Shown here: piece by piece, positions 54,903 to 64,000 of the stretch
Layout of the letters: each line of letters starts with the position of its first letter
Position numbering within the stretch: the first letter of the stretch is position 1
Source: Pseudoalteromonas luteoviolacea NCIMB 1944
Lineage (GTDB): Bacteria > Pseudomonadota > Gammaproteobacteria > Enterobacterales > Alteromonadaceae
DNA length: 64,000 nt
Reading direction: 5' to 3'
NCBI RefSeq assembly: GCF_001625565.1
Contig: NZ_AUXS01000032.1
Span: 124,001-188,000 of the forward strand
The notes under the pieces: generated by a model
What the model saw: only the letters and a program-made list of their open reading frames with translations
What the model was told of the DNA's origin: nothing
The model's database searches: none
Program-made: the position numbers and the translations under genes

Positions 54903-56024
54903 TTATTCTTGATGCCCAACGGCATACATCACATGGTCATTGTACCCTGTGACGACTTTAATATATCCACTTAACTCATCATCAAGTGCTTGATCGCCCG
55001 TATCTGCAATGAGCGGACGGCCATTTAATGCTTGTAGCTTGCGTTTTGTCGCAACCACAATAATATTCTCTTTGCCAATTTGCCTGATTAACTCAGGACT
55101 CAGCTGCTGGTTACCTCGCCCAAAAATGTGGCCTTGGCCACCGATTAATGTGATCACGAGTTTAGTCTGATGACCTTGGGTAAGCTCAAGTAATTGCGCT
55201 GCGGTCAAATCTTGACCCAGCAGTTCATGATCTTGAACCAGATCGACACCTAATAAAGTGTTTTCTAGGCCCAATTCCTCCATGACAGCTTCTACTGTAG
55301 AGCCGGAGCCCATAATGTACCTCTGATCTTCATCCATCTCAGAGATCACATAAGCCGCAATGTCGGCAAGGACCAGTTCGTCGCTTTCTTTACCGCCATT
55401 TTTAACACTTTGGACAAAACGAACTTCACTGGGTACTTGCATTTCACCGTAGCGCTTAGCCTTGACAGTGCCTTGTCTAAAAGCGGTTTCATCTATGTCC
55501 ATCACATCGGCTTCAGCCAAAGTGACCAACTCGCCTTTAATCAGCATTTCGACAACTCGACCAGCCGCTTTAGGTGTAATGGCATAAACACCACTGTGAA
55601 TTTTACATCCCGCAGGAACACCTAGCACTGGGGCTTTGTCTTCAACCACAGCACAAATATTTCTTGCCGTGCCATCACCACCAGCAAACAAAATAAGATC
55701 AACGCCCTGCTCTATAAGCTTTTGGGCCGCTATTTCAGTATCTTGTGGTGTCGTTTCATCATCAGCATGATATACAACGTGCGTTTCAAAGCCCAACTCG
55801 CCCGCGATGCGCTCGCCCATTTCTCCTGAAACAGTGAAAATAGCAATATTGTCTTTAAATGGTATCAATTGCTCCAAAGCAAGTTTTGTGCGGTTATTGG
55901 ATTTCGGTTCAGCCCCCAAAGCTAATGCTTTTTGCGCTGTGTCTGCGCCATCGCTGCCCTTTAAGGCAACGGAGCCCCCTAATCCTGCAACTGGATTTAC
56001 AATTAATCCGAGTTTAAATGACAT
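54903..56024 (-). CDS. ATP-NAD kinase family protein
   Basis: This 373-residue member of the COG3199 branch has LGLIVNPVAGLGGSVALKGS at the N-terminus, LILFAGGDGTARNICAVVED (kinase GGDGT motif) and VPAGCKIHSGVYAITPKAAG, then a C-terminal beta domain with KLVITLIGGQGHIFGRGNQQ. It differs from housekeeping NadK in its longer N-terminus, and the phosphoryl acceptor of this branch is not certain. Its start overlaps the end of epmC by 11 bases, indicating translational coupling. Confidence 0.9.
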   Translation of the reverse strand: MSFKLGLIVNPVAGLGGSVALKGSDGADTAQKALALGAEPKSNNRTKLALEQLIPFKDNIAIFTVSGEMGERIAGELGFETHVVYHADDETTPQDTEIAAQKLIEQGVDLILFAGGDGTARNICAVVEDKAPVLGVPAGCKIHSGVYAITPKAAGRVVEMLIKGELVTLAEADVMDIDETAFRQGTVKAKRYGEMQVPSEVRFVQSVKNGGKESDELVLADIAAYVISEMDEDQRYIMGSGSTVEAVMEELGLENTLLGVDLVQDHELLGQDLTAAQLLELTQGHQTKLVITLIGGQGHIFGRGNQQLSPELIRQIGKENIIVVATKRKLQALNGRPLIADTGDQALDDELSGYIKVVTGYNDHVMYAVGHQE

Positions 56025-56595
56025 TTTCTAACTCCTGTGGACAATCCCATGAAAACTGTGCCTGCTGCAAAGGCCAAGGCGTGTTATAAAACCTCGACAA
56101 AGCGCTAAGCAGTTGCTCGGTACGCGCATTAAAACCGTGCTCTAGCAGCAGTAATACCTGTTCATGCACTCGCTTTTGAAAGCTAAATCGACATGTTTGT
56201 TCGCCGTTTAAGTTGTCTACCGATACATTAAAATCGAAACCAGCTGCGACGCTAAGCGCCCACTCGATGGCTTGCGGTTTAACCTCAACCTTTTCAAATT
56301 CTGCTTGTTTGGCCTTGTCTCGACCATCTGGGCAGTACCAATATCCATAATCTTCTAGTAAACGTCTCGCTTCACCAGCGACAAGCCAGTGGGCAATTTC
56401 ATGTAATGCGCTGGCATAAAAACCATGGGCAAAAACCACTTGATGAAATGAGCACTGCTCGTCGGCGGGTAGATAAATTGGCTCATCGTCACCTTTGACC
56501 AAACGCGTATTGTGCGTGGCCGCAAACTGTGTGTCGAATATATTTTTGAGATCAGATATTTGGTGCATAAACGCAATTAGAGCGCGGTCATTCAA
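56014..56595 (-). CDS. epmC: Elongation factor P hydroxylase
   Basis: This 193-residue iron-dependent enzyme adds a hydroxyl to the beta-lysyl-lysine of elongation factor P, the final step of its modification. It matches E. coli YfcM/EpmC closely: NTRLVKGDDEPIYLPADE, VVFAHGFYASALHEIAHWLV (H-E-x-x-H) and DYGYWYCPDGRDKAKQAEFE. The H-E-I-A-H and a following Glu likely hold the iron. It is the first gene of epmC, ATP-NAD-kinase-like, yfcL. epmA and epmB are not in the window. Confidence 0.95.
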   Translation of the reverse strand: MNDRALIAFMHQISDLKNIFDTQFAATHNTRLVKGDDEPIYLPADEQCSFHQVVFAHGFYASALHEIAHWLVAGEARRLLEDYGYWYCPDGRDKAKQAEFEKVEVKPQAIEWALSVAAGFDFNVSVDNLNGEQTCRFSFQKRVHEQVLLLLEHGFNARTEQLLSALSRFYNTPWPLQQAQFSWDCPQELENVI

Positions 56596-56716
56596 TGGCG
56601 GGAGATTGTACGTACTTTTGGCATGAAAGTAAAAAGATGCGGCTGTAAAACCCTAATTTAAACACGTCTTTTGCTACCTTTAAACACCTTCCTTGGTGTT
56701 AAATTTACTTAGCTGG

Positions 56717-57412
56717 TTACATGGAAAATGAACGAGATACAGAAACAACGACCCTTTCATCTGCTGTATCAATATCTAAACTCGTATTTTCTGCCGCTAC
56801 TTCAAGATTAAACTCATCAATACTTGTTTGATAGGCTAATCGATAGTGATGATATGATTTATCATTTTCCTTCCACAACCATTTTTCTCCATCTAGAGAA
56901 TTGGATACATCAAAGCTCGCTTTTATAGCATGGTTAGGAGCAACTTCAACTGTATGAGCTATCATAGCTATTGTATGGCCCGCGCCTGAACCGAAGTAGT
57001 CCCAGCTGTACCAAAAGTTAAATTCAGTATTGCCCAAAGCATTGTCATAGCCAAATTTAGCATAAGCTTCTGGATAGTTTCCGTCATTTGACTCGCTCGC
57101 GCCATGATATGTGTAATAAGCAATACCAAAGTCAGCACTCCACAGTGTGTTGAGCTCTATAAACTTACCAACATAAAAGTCCCACTCAATATCTGTATCA
57201 CCAAAGTCGACATTAGATGCCCAAGAGCCAGCATATACGCCGTTATCAAATGCCTTGTCCAAACTCCCTTGAATAGCCGGGTCGTTTTGCGTCTGACTTA
57301 CACCATTGAAGGTATAATCGGACGCAGCTGTCACAGTTGTACTCCAGTCTGCCATCGCCAAGTTAGAACATAAAAGTAGTGGAAGTAGATGCGCTTTTTT
57401 TGAAATATTCAT
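56717..57412 (-). CDS. TorF-family outer-membrane porin
   Basis: This 231-residue exported protein has a signal peptide (LLPLLLCSNLAMA) followed by alternating beta strands (DWSTTVTAASDYTFNGVSQT; WDFYVGKFIELNTLWSADFG; FNFWYSWDYFGSG) and a C-terminal SRSFSM. It resembles the TorF/TIGR02001 group of small putative porins in marine gammaproteobacteria. It starts two bases after the stop of the BCCT-like carrier, so it probably passes choline, betaine or a related solute through the outer membrane for that carrier (inference from the operon). Confidence 0.78.
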   Translation of the reverse strand: MNISKKAHLLPLLLCSNLAMADWSTTVTAASDYTFNGVSQTQNDPAIQGSLDKAFDNGVYAGSWASNVDFGDTDIEWDFYVGKFIELNTLWSADFGIAYYTYHGASESNDGNYPEAYAKFGYDNALGNTEFNFWYSWDYFGSGAGHTIAMIAHTVEVAPNHAIKASFDVSNSLDGEKWLWKENDKSYHHYRLAYQTSIDEFNLEVAAENTSLDIDTADERVVVSVSRSFSM

Positions 57413-57414
57413 AA

Positions 57415-58632
57415 TTAACTAACTGTTTTTATCTTATTAAAATCGATTTTGTTATCTTCAGGCGAGCTCTGAATCTTACGGACCATTTGCATCTTTTTGC
57501 TGAGGATAAACCCAAAACACGCAAAAAATATAGCAATAACTATCGCCCCAACCCATTGGATTTGTAGAAAATTCAACTGAAATAAAAGCGTCAATAATGA
57601 CAACGAGATAATATTGAGCAATATATAGTTACGCTTTCCTAACCGTTTAACTGTTAGGTTTAAGTTATCGGTGTACAGTCTGACAAGTGAATCCAAGGAA
57701 TTGATAACAAACACCACACCCACAAACACCATTGCAAAGTTAATTAATCCATCGGTTGCGATTCCGGCTTCATGGTAGTGGTACAATACGGCAAACCATG
57801 CTGCAATCGGGATAGATGGAAACACAAGCATGGCCGCGAGTACTTGATAAGTTTTTAATCCGCCTACAAAGCGTGCCGTAAATTGACCTATCATAATGCT
57901 CCATGCAAACCACCAAAATAAGTAGAATTCGTGATAATCATTGAGAGGTAATACAAACTGATGCATATTTGCAAAATAGTCACTCATTAGCGCTAAATTA
58001 CTGAAGTAATTACTAACAGTGCTATCTCCAAATACAAATGCATTTAACCAAAGTAAGACGATAAGTCCAATAAAAACCCACGCTGTCGAAACACTGAGCA
58101 ACTTTACGTATTTAATGTCAGTGCTTGAATACACTGCCAACGAAATAGCAACAAAGACAATAAAATAGAATGAAGTTACTATGGACTCACCATCTCCCAC
58201 ACTTGGTAAGTACCATGGCAAATTAGACAGTAACAAATAGGCTGTGAATGCACACGTACCCACAATGACAACATTGTTAACTAGCTTCACCAATGGAATT
58301 TCAAAAAACTGAACTTTAGGTTCAATTACGCAGAAATAAAAACAGGTAAGGAAATAAAACCCCCAGATCAAAAAGCCCCAGTAGCCAAATTCAATAGCCA
58401 ATGGGTTGGTAAATCCATATTCTGGGCTTGTGTTTATGTCTGCGTAACCAGCAAACTCGGTTAGTGGGAACATGATCAAACCAACATCAAGCCCCGAGGT
58501 GAACAATATTGCAATAAAAGTAAATGTTTTTACGGGTGTGACACCAACAACTTGAACACTGCCCCATTTGTATAGGATAAAAGCGATAGAAAGCAGGGTA
58601 AAAAGAACACCTGCACTAAGCCAAATGGTCAT
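57415..58632 (-). CDS. Short BCCT-like (choline/betaine) transporter
   Basis: This 405-residue inner-membrane protein has about 11-12 helices, notably shorter than the 500-700 of typical BCCT carriers. Family traits are TSGLDVGLIMFPLTEFAG, FTNPLAIEFGYWGFLIWGF and FWWFAWSIMIGQFTARFVGG, the last corresponding to the W-W-x-x-W...G-x-F-x-A-R segment. The canonical G-x-G-x-G strand is altered (GLDVGL). It lies between betA and the porin gene, which points to choline or betaine uptake. The long C-terminal regulatory tail of BetT is absent. Confidence 0.75.
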   Translation of the reverse strand: MTIWLSAGVLFTLLSIAFILYKWGSVQVVGVTPVKTFTFIAILFTSGLDVGLIMFPLTEFAGYADINTSPEYGFTNPLAIEFGYWGFLIWGFYFLTCFYFCVIEPKVQFFEIPLVKLVNNVVIVGTCAFTAYLLLSNLPWYLPSVGDGESIVTSFYFIVFVAISLAVYSSTDIKYVKLLSVSTAWVFIGLIVLLWLNAFVFGDSTVSNYFSNLALMSDYFANMHQFVLPLNDYHEFYLFWWFAWSIMIGQFTARFVGGLKTYQVLAAMLVFPSIPIAAWFAVLYHYHEAGIATDGLINFAMVFVGVVFVINSLDSLVRLYTDNLNLTVKRLGKRNYILLNIISLSLLTLLFQLNFLQIQWVGAIVIAIFFACFGFILSKKMQMVRKIQSSPEDNKIDFNKIKTVS

Positions 58633-58744
58633 TGTCGCCCTCCCAAAATAAATAAAAATAACTCATTTTTTTTTCCCGTATAAGGTTGTTATTGTTTTGT
58701 TTGCCTGACTGACACAACCTAACTTTTGCAATGTTAGTGATGCA

Positions 58745-58794
58745 CTCACCTAAGCAAACAGGTGCCCGGCCTTGGTGGCCAAGCATCAGGTGAG
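58745..58794 (-). other. Structured spacer between betA and the BCCT-like gene
   Basis: CTCACCT (58745-58751) pairs with AGGTGAG (58788-58794), enclosing CTTGG-TGG-CCAAG. It lies ten bases past the betA stop. It could be a partial terminator or processing site that separates enzyme and transporter expression. Confidence 0.4.
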
Positions 58795-58804
58795 AATGAA
58801 CAAA

Positions 58805-60457
58805 CTAGCGCTGTTGTTCTTGCCAATTGGGATGAATATGCGCACTAGCATTGGCAATTGGTAAAGGCTTGTTACCTAAGATTAAATCGGCCGCTTTCTC
58901 TGCAACCATGATTGTTGGTGCATTCAAGTTGCCATTTGGTATGGTTGGATAAATAGATGAGTCGACGACTCTTAGACCCTTTAAACCGTGTACACGAGTT
59001 TGTGAGTCGACAACTGCCATGTCATCATCACCCATCTTACATGAGCAAGATGGGTGGTATGCACTCTCTGCTGCTTGACGCACAAATTCATCGATCTCTT
59101 GATCGCTTTGAACATGCTCTCCCGGCTGAATTTCTCCATCACGATATGCGTCAAAAGCGGGCTGTGAAATGATCTCACGAGTCAAACGTACACATGCGCG
59201 AAACCCTTCAATATCATCTTGATGCTGTAAATAGTTAAATTGGATCTTAGGAGAGACTTTTGGGTCTTTTGACTGTATTAGCACGGAGCCTCGGCTTTTT
59301 GGTTTGTTATGTCCGACATGGACCTGAAAACCATGACCTTCAAATGCTGACCTACCATCATAACGGATCGCAGCTGGCAAAAAGTGATACTGAATATCGG
59401 GCCATTCAACACTCGCCTTAGAACGAATAAACGCACAAGACTCAAAGTGATTGGTTGCGCCCAAACCAGACTTGTTCAACAACCACTGTGCCCCGATTAA
59501 ACCTTTTGAAAACAAGCCCAACTTACCATTGAGTGTAATGGGCTGCTTGCATTTGTATTGAAAGTAGAACTCTAAATGATCTTGTAAATTTAAGCCTACA
59601 CCTGGCAAGTGATGTTTCACCTCCACCCCTGCACTTTCGAGCGTTTTGGTATCACCAATACCCGACAGTTGCAAAATATGCGGAGATCCTATTGGCCCGG
59701 CACTTAAGATAACCTCTTTGCTAGCCTGTACGGTCACATTTTGACTTTTATACGTATATCTAACACCAGTTACTTTTTTGTCTTCCAGCAGTACCTTATT
59801 CACCAATGCGCCTGTTACTACCGTAAGATTCTTCCGACTTTTAACAGGGTCCAAATAAGCTCGACTAGTAGAACTGCGATAGCCGCCTTTTACAGTCATG
59901 TGCATTGGTCCAAAACCTTCTTGCTGCTCTCCATTGTAATCAGCGGTGACGGGGTAACCCGCTTGCTCACCCGCCTTTATAAAAGCGCCGTATAAAGGGT
60001 TGGCCATTTCATTTCCATTGTTTACGCCCAGTTCTCCATTGCCACCACGGTAATCATCTTCTCCTTTAAGCCAAGTCTCAGCCTTTTTGAAGTAAGGTAG
60101 GCAAGCTTGATAATTCCACCCCTTTGCCCCATGAGCTTCCCATTCATCAAAATCTTTGGCATGACCACGGACATAAACCATGCCATTGATGGAGGATGAC
60201 CCGCCGAGTACTTTGCCTCTAGGGCAATGCATCTTTCGATTGTTTAAATATGGCTCAGCTTCAGTATGAAACTGCCACGCATACTTATCGGTATTCATCG
60301 GAATTGACAATGCCGTTGGCATTTGGATGAAAATACTTTTATCTGAACCACCAGTTTCTAATAGCAAAACTTTGTTTTTGGGGTTTTCAGATAAACGATT
60401 GGCCAACACACAGCCCGCAGAACCTGCACCAACAATAATATAATCAAACGTTGACAT
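58805..60457 (-). CDS. betA: Choline dehydrogenase
   Basis: This 550-residue GMC-family flavoprotein oxidises choline to betaine aldehyde at the membrane. FAD-binding motif [19 protein letters not shown] at the N-terminus; [20 protein letters not shown] (GMC signature 1); [19 protein letters not shown] (GMC signature 2); catalytic His region [12 protein letters not shown] and [20 protein letters not shown] at the end. It lies nine bases downstream of betB in the leftward betI-betB-betA unit. Confidence 0.96.
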   Translation of the reverse strand: MSTFDYIIVGAGSAGCVLANRLSENPKNKVLLLETGGSDKSIFIQMPTALSIPMNTDKYAWQFHTEAEPYLNNRKMHCPRGKVLGGSSSINGMVYVRGHAKDFDEWEAHGAKGWNYQACLPYFKKAETWLKGEDDYRGGNGELGVNNGNEMANPLYGAFIKAGEQAGYPVTADYNGEQQEGFGPMHMTVKGGYRSSTSRAYLDPVKSRKNLTVVTGALVNKVLLEDKKVTGVRYTYKSQNVTVQASKEVILSAGPIGSPHILQLSGIGDTKTLESAGVEVKHHLPGVGLNLQDHLEFYFQYKCKQPITLNGKLGLFSKGLIGAQWLLNKSGLGATNHFESCAFIRSKASVEWPDIQYHFLPAAIRYDGRSAFEGHGFQVHVGHNKPKSRGSVLIQSKDPKVSPKIQFNYLQHQDDIEGFRACVRLTREIISQPAFDAYRDGEIQPGEHVQSDQEIDEFVRQAAESAYHPSCSCKMGDDDMAVVDSQTRVHGLKGLRVVDSSIYPTIPNGNLNAPTIMVAEKAADLILGNKPLPIANASAHIHPNWQEQQR

Positions 60458-60466
60458 GAGGCCCCC

Positions 60467-61930
60467 TTAAAATGGGCTGTCGATTTTGCTCATACCTACA
60501 TAAACAGACTTTGTCTGAGTATAGTTATTAAGCGTTTCAACTCCATTTTCTCTGCCTATTCCCGATTGCTGATAGCCTCCTACAGGCATTTCGGCAGGTG
60601 AATTACCGTAGCTATTGATCCAACAAATACCAGCTTTAAGCTGATGGATGACACGATGTGCACGTTGGATATTAAGACTAAAAACACCAGCACCTAAACC
60701 TAGCTCGGTATCATTGGCTCTGGCAATAACTTCATCTTCATCCTCAAAAACAAGCACACTCATAACTGGGCCAAAAATCTCTTCTTTGACAATAGTCATT
60801 TCATCTGAGCAATCAATAAACACGGTCGGAGCAACAAAGTATCCGTTCGGTGCTGACTCAGGTTTAAGTGCATGACCACCGGTTAACAACGTCGCACCTT
60901 CTTGTTTTCCCTGTTCAATGTAATCTAGCACCAACTGTTGGTGCTTTTTCGAAATAAGCGCTCCAAGGTTTACATTAGGATCAAGGGGATCTCCTGCAAC
61001 AATATTTTGCTCTGTACGTGTTTTAAGTTCAGTCAAAAACTCCTGATATATGTTTTTATGTACATAAACACGTGTACAGTTTGTGCAAATTTCACCTTGT
61101 GTGTAAAAATTGCCAAGCATTGCTGCACTAACCGCTTCAGATATATCGGCATCATCAAATACAATTAGAGGTGATTTACCACCAAGTTCCATTGTGACAT
61201 CTTTCAAATTTGATGCTGCACTTTGCATTACTTTTTTCCCGGTCCCAACTTCGCCGGTAAAAGATACCTTTTCTATATCAGGGTGTGTTGATAGCCATTC
61301 ACCTACTTTGGCTGCGCCCTGTACAACATTGAACACACCTGCAGGCATACCCGCTTCAATAAAAATTTCTGCTAGTTTAATCGCCCCTAAAGGGGTTTCT
61401 TCTGATGGTTTGAAAATCAGTGAGTTACCTGCAGCAAGAGCTGGACCAGACTTCCAGCAAGCAATTTGCAATGGATAGTTCCAAGCTCCAATTCCTGCAC
61501 ATATACCCAGCGGTTCTTGACGAGTATAAAAAAAATCTTCCCCTACAGGTTGCTGTGCGCCCATTTGCGTAGGAGCAAGACCTGCGAAGTATTCGATAAC
61601 ATCCGCACCGGTTTGAATATCTACACAGTCAGCTTCTTGAATGGGCTTACCGGTGTCTAACACCTCAACTTTCGCCAGCTCATCATTTCGTTCTCTCAGT
61701 AAATATACAGCTTTATTGAGTATCCTACTGCGTTCAACTGGCGTCATTGCCGACCACTTTGCAAAACCTTGCTGAGCACTGCCAATTGCTTGTTTTTGAA
61801 TATATTCATCGGCAACCTCAACGTGATACATCACTTCATCAGTCGCAGGATTTACAACCGGAAATGTTTCTTTTGATTGGTTAGCGACAAAAGCGCCATG
61901 AATAAAATTTTGATAAACCACTGCGGTCAT
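60467..61930 (-). CDS. betB: Betaine aldehyde dehydrogenase
   Basis: This aldehyde dehydrogenase of about 487 residues converts betaine aldehyde to glycine betaine, the osmoprotectant. Motifs: [20 protein letters not shown] (cofactor), [35 protein letters not shown] (catalytic Glu) and [19 protein letters not shown] (catalytic Cys, followed by a second Cys three residues on where many homologues have Gly). ATG 61930 lies one base after the betI stop, implying coupled translation; the alternative start four codons earlier overlaps betI. Confidence 0.95.
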   Translation of the reverse strand: MTAVVYQNFIHGAFVANQSKETFPVVNPATDEVMYHVEVADEYIQKQAIGSAQQGFAKWSAMTPVERSRILNKAVYLLRERNDELAKVEVLDTGKPIQEADCVDIQTGADVIEYFAGLAPTQMGAQQPVGEDFFYTRQEPLGICAGIGAWNYPLQIACWKSGPALAAGNSLIFKPSEETPLGAIKLAEIFIEAGMPAGVFNVVQGAAKVGEWLSTHPDIEKVSFTGEVGTGKKVMQSAASNLKDVTMELGGKSPLIVFDDADISEAVSAAMLGNFYTQGEICTNCTRVYVHKNIYQEFLTELKTRTEQNIVAGDPLDPNVNLGALISKKHQQLVLDYIEQGKQEGATLLTGGHALKPESAPNGYFVAPTVFIDCSDEMTIVKEEIFGPVMSVLVFEDEDEVIARANDTELGLGAGVFSLNIQRAHRVIHQLKAGICWINSYGNSPAEMPVGGYQQSGIGRENGVETLNNYTQTKSVYVGMSKIDSPF

Positions 61931-61931
61931 T

Positions 61932-62522
61932 TTAGACTCCACGAGACGAAATTAGAGATAAGATATATTGCTTTGCCAACTGTTCAGCTTCTGCGAACGC
62001 TGTTTCATTTGCTTTACTAAGCACTGCTCGAAGCCACAAGCCATCGATCATTGCTGCGCTCAGCTTCGCAGCTCTTCGTGCATCCTCTTTGTCGAGAAGG
62101 GCAAAGAAAGAATAAGATAAGTTACTGTAAAGTCTCTTAGAATTGATCCTTTGTAGCCGATGCAACTGTTCATCATGCATCGACTGCGCCCAAAAACTCA
62201 GCCAAGTTTTTGTCGCACTTGTTTGCTGCTGTACGACAGAAAAATTCGCCTCAACGATGAACATCAGTCGCGCTTTTGCATCGCAATTTGAATGTGCTTT
62301 AGATATCAAACTGGTTTTTAAGCTAGTAAGTAAATATCGAACAGTGGCCTCGATTAGGCCCTGCTTACCACCAAAATAGTGACTAATTATCCCAGAAGAT
62401 AACCCTGCTCGTTTACTAATACTGTTAATCGTAGTCGCGTGTAAACCAAGCTCCGCAACTGACTCTAACGTCGCCTCAATTAGTTGTTGACGACGTATCG
62501 GTTCCATTCCAACTTTAGGCAT
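61932..62522 (-). CDS. betI: TetR-family choline-responsive repressor
   Basis: This 196-residue regulator carries [20 protein letters not shown], then [20 protein letters not shown] (helix-turn-helix) and [15 protein letters not shown], very close to BetI, followed by the ligand-binding helical domain. In the family, choline relieves repression of the bet genes. It is the first gene of the unit, with a perfect 20-bp palindrome eight bases before its start, fitting autoregulation. Confidence 0.94.
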   Translation of the reverse strand: MPKVGMEPIRRQQLIEATLESVAELGLHATTINSISKRAGLSSGIISHYFGGKQGLIEATVRYLLTSLKTSLISKAHSNCDAKARLMFIVEANFSVVQQQTSATKTWLSFWAQSMHDEQLHRLQRINSKRLYSNLSYSFFALLDKEDARRAAKLSAAMIDGLWLRAVLSKANETAFAEAEQLAKQYILSLISSRGV

Positions 62523-62529
62523 AATATTT

Positions 62530-62549
62530 TTAATTGAACGTTCAATTAA
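62530..62549. promoter_or_regulatory. BetI operator
   Basis: TTAATTGAACGTTCAATTAA is a perfect 20-bp palindrome immediately upstream of betI. The core ATTGAACGTTCAAT agrees with the BetI site I remember from other gammaproteobacteria. Confidence 0.88.
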
Positions 62550-62987
62550 TATAAATTATATAGAGCTCTAACTATTATAACAATATGAAATTTCTCACAC
62601 GGCAAGTTAATGGAATCTTCACAAAGAACAAAAAATCAATAAACATAACCATAAACATCTGTTTTTATTGTTTTTAATTTACATTGAATATTTTCAAATG
62701 TGATACTGATTGTTTCACATCTTTATTTTTTGTACCCAAAAACACCAAAAATATCATGCCCTCAAACTATTAGATTTCAATATGAACTTTTAATTTTCTC
62801 TGTATAAAAGTCCAGATGCGCATAGCGAAATGACACTGCAACCTAGAGATAAAAAATGTCGAAAAGGGAAATGATGAGAAAAACAAGGAATTGCGAGTTC
62901 GCACGAGCTCACTTTGGCTCGTCACATAGTCGCATGGTCACAGCTTTACCGAAAAATAAATATGTGACCATGCGACACAACATAGAA
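62550..62987. other. Intergenic stretch with a 14-bp inverted repeat
   Basis: The stretch is AT-rich and includes the betI promoter region. GTCGCATGGTCACA (62929-62942) is perfectly complementary to TGTGACCATGCGAC (62963-62976), with a 20-base loop. It lies just past the stop of the leftward RND gene and has no T tract, so it is either a weak terminator or a protein-binding repeat. A 62-codon plus-strand frame across it lacks support. Confidence 0.5.
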
Positions 62988-64000
62988 TTACGCTGTTCTG
63001 TAGCTCAATCGGCTTCCGAATGCTTTTATGCGCTCTACCAGTAAATAGTTCACCGGCACTAAGATAAGGGTAATTAGCGTAGCGAATATGATGCCAAAGC
63101 CCAAAGACACCGCCATTGGAATTAAAAACTGAGCTTGAGTTTGCTGCTCAAACAACAGTGGCATTAAGCCAAAAAAGGTTGTGATACTTGTAAGCATTAC
63201 AGGCCTAAATCTCGCAGCCCCCGCTCTAAGCACAGCGTTCATTAGTTCAGCACCTTTCGTTCTTTGTTTGTTGATGTAGTCAACAAGTACCAAGGAGTCA
63301 TTTACCACAACACCAATTAAGGCCAGCATACCCAGTAAACTCATAATGGTCAGCTCCATTGACATGATCCAATGACCAATCACAGAGCCAATCAAACCAA
63401 AAGGGATCACACTCATTACAATTAACGGCTGAACATAGGATTTAAATGGGATAGCGAGCAGCGTATAAATGATGAAAAAGACAAAAAGCAGCGCCCAGCC
63501 CAGTGAGCCAAATGACTCCCTTTGCTCTTTGGCCTCCCCCTCCAGGGAGTGTGTTACGCCAGGATATTGTGCAACTAGCTGATCTAAAAAGACCTTTAAC
63601 TCCTCCTGTAACACAGTCATATTAGTGTTTTCCTTTTCAATATCAGCGGTAATATTCACGGTTCTATATCTATCTATTCGATAGATACTCGAAGGACTTT
63701 GTCCGGGAGTTAACGTTGCCACATGATTTAACGGAACAGCACCTTGATTTTCGATATTGATCAATAACGTATTAAGCGTTGCTAGATTGCTGCGCTCAGA
63801 TAGTGGCAGCCTCACCATCACACGCACATCATCACGGCCTCGCTGGATCCGTTGCACTTGAGCACCAAAAAATGCACTGCGGATCTGATTTGACACTTCC
63901 GTACGAGTCAAACCAAGTGCCTTCCCTTGCGCTGTGAGTTCAATTTGCAACTCTTCTTTGCCATCACTCAGGCTATCTGTAATATCAAACACAGTTGGGA
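62988..64000 (-). CDS. RND efflux pump inner-membrane subunit, C-terminal part (cut by window edge)
   Basis: The last ~337 residues of an AcrB/MexF-type transporter are present; the gene continues beyond the window. Visible are the periplasmic segment LTRTEVSNQIRSAFFGAQVQ, VNITADIEKENTNMTVLQEE, and the final helices: WALLFVFFIIYTLLAIPFKS, PLIVMSVIPFGLIGSVIGHW, GMLALIGVVVNDSLVLVDYI (the G-x-V-V-N-D/N-S signature), RFRPVMLTSITTFFGLMPLL. It belongs to the proton-driven multidrug/solute exporter family, close to the AcrB-like group of marine bacteria that extrudes varied compounds; the substrate is unknown. It is convergent with nothing in the window and ends 465 bases from betI. Confidence 0.92.
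   Translation of the reverse strand, partial: PTVFDITDSLSDGKEELQIELTAQGKALGLTRTEVSNQIRSAFFGAQVQRIQRGRDDVRVMVRLPLSERSNLATLNTLLINIENQGAVPLNHVATLTPGQSPSSIYRIDRYRTVNITADIEKENTNMTVLQEELKVFLDQLVAQYPGVTHSLEGEAKEQRESFGSLGWALLFVFFIIYTLLAIPFKSYVQPLIVMSVIPFGLIGSVIGHWIMSMELTIMSLLGMLALIGVVVNDSLVLVDYINKQRTKGAELMNAVLRAGAARFRPVMLTSITTFFGLMPLLFEQQTQAQFLIPMAVSLGFGIIFATLITLILVPVNYLLVERIKAFGSRLSYRTA

Noticed and set aside
62856..63044. 62-codon plus-strand frame downstream of the RND gene
   Set aside because: It runs through the 14-bp inverted repeat and into the antisense of the RND gene end; no support.

Overview
The window looks like part of the chromosome of a marine gammaproteobacterium of the order Alteromonadales, most likely Pseudoalteromonas. 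This is inferred from gene content: cmoAB, sbcB, yfcL and epmC housekeeping genes, a Shewanella/Alteromonas-style nag cluster with NagR-like operators, large hybrid kinases, AT-rich spacers and an integron-type cassette region. No rRNA, tRNA or CRISPR array was recognised.

Layout. 1-4.6 kb: the tail of an amidohydrolase, a cupin gene divergent from a LysR regulator, and a TonB-dependent receptor. 4.6-8.7 kb: a gene-poor stretch with two RiPP-precursor-like peptide genes (one intact at 6528-6725, one frameshifted at 5741-5955), a small unknown gene, and broken mobile DNA (an IS481-type scrap, an IS3-family transposase remnant and a decayed integrase). 8.8-12.4 kb: sbcB, metC, nudC. 12.7-17.0 kb: the N-acetylglucosamine cluster nagK-nagA-(hairpin)-nagX plus nagB, with matching palindromes upstream of nagK and nagB. 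17.2-30.2 kb: a 2-oxoglutarate/Fe(II) oxygenase, two divergent phosphorelay proteins, a DUF3334 protein, cmoA-cmoB, an AbgT-type transporter, an HDOD protein and an unusual receiver/helical-repeat protein. 30.4-33.2 kb: an exported amidohydrolase and a YafY/WYL regulator divergent from a DUF4345 membrane protein, with a perfect palindrome between them.

33.4-43.1 kb is the least ordinary region. It is an array of short promoter-poor genes separated by attC-like recombination sites with no integron integrase in the window (a CALIN-type cluster). Cassettes point to the right up to about 39.1 kb and to the left from about 42.9 kb down to 39.5 kb, so part of the array appears inverted. Two cassette genes are truncated, and a 131-bp sequence is present twice. 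One left-pointing cassette carries a 436-residue protein with PIN-like acidic motifs, followed by a small acidic protein, which is a candidate toxin/defence pair.

43.2-64 kb returns to chromosomal genes: a ToxR-like membrane regulator with a propeller-type periplasmic part, divergent from a membrane spermidine-synthase-like protein; an NTF2-like protein; secreted proteins; an aldo/keto reductase divergent from a LysR regulator; an Nramp transporter; yfcL, an ATP-NAD-kinase-like gene and epmC; then the choline-to-betaine module betI-betB-betA with a short BCCT-like carrier and a TorF-type porin, preceded by a perfect BetI-like palindrome. The window ends inside an RND efflux pump gene.
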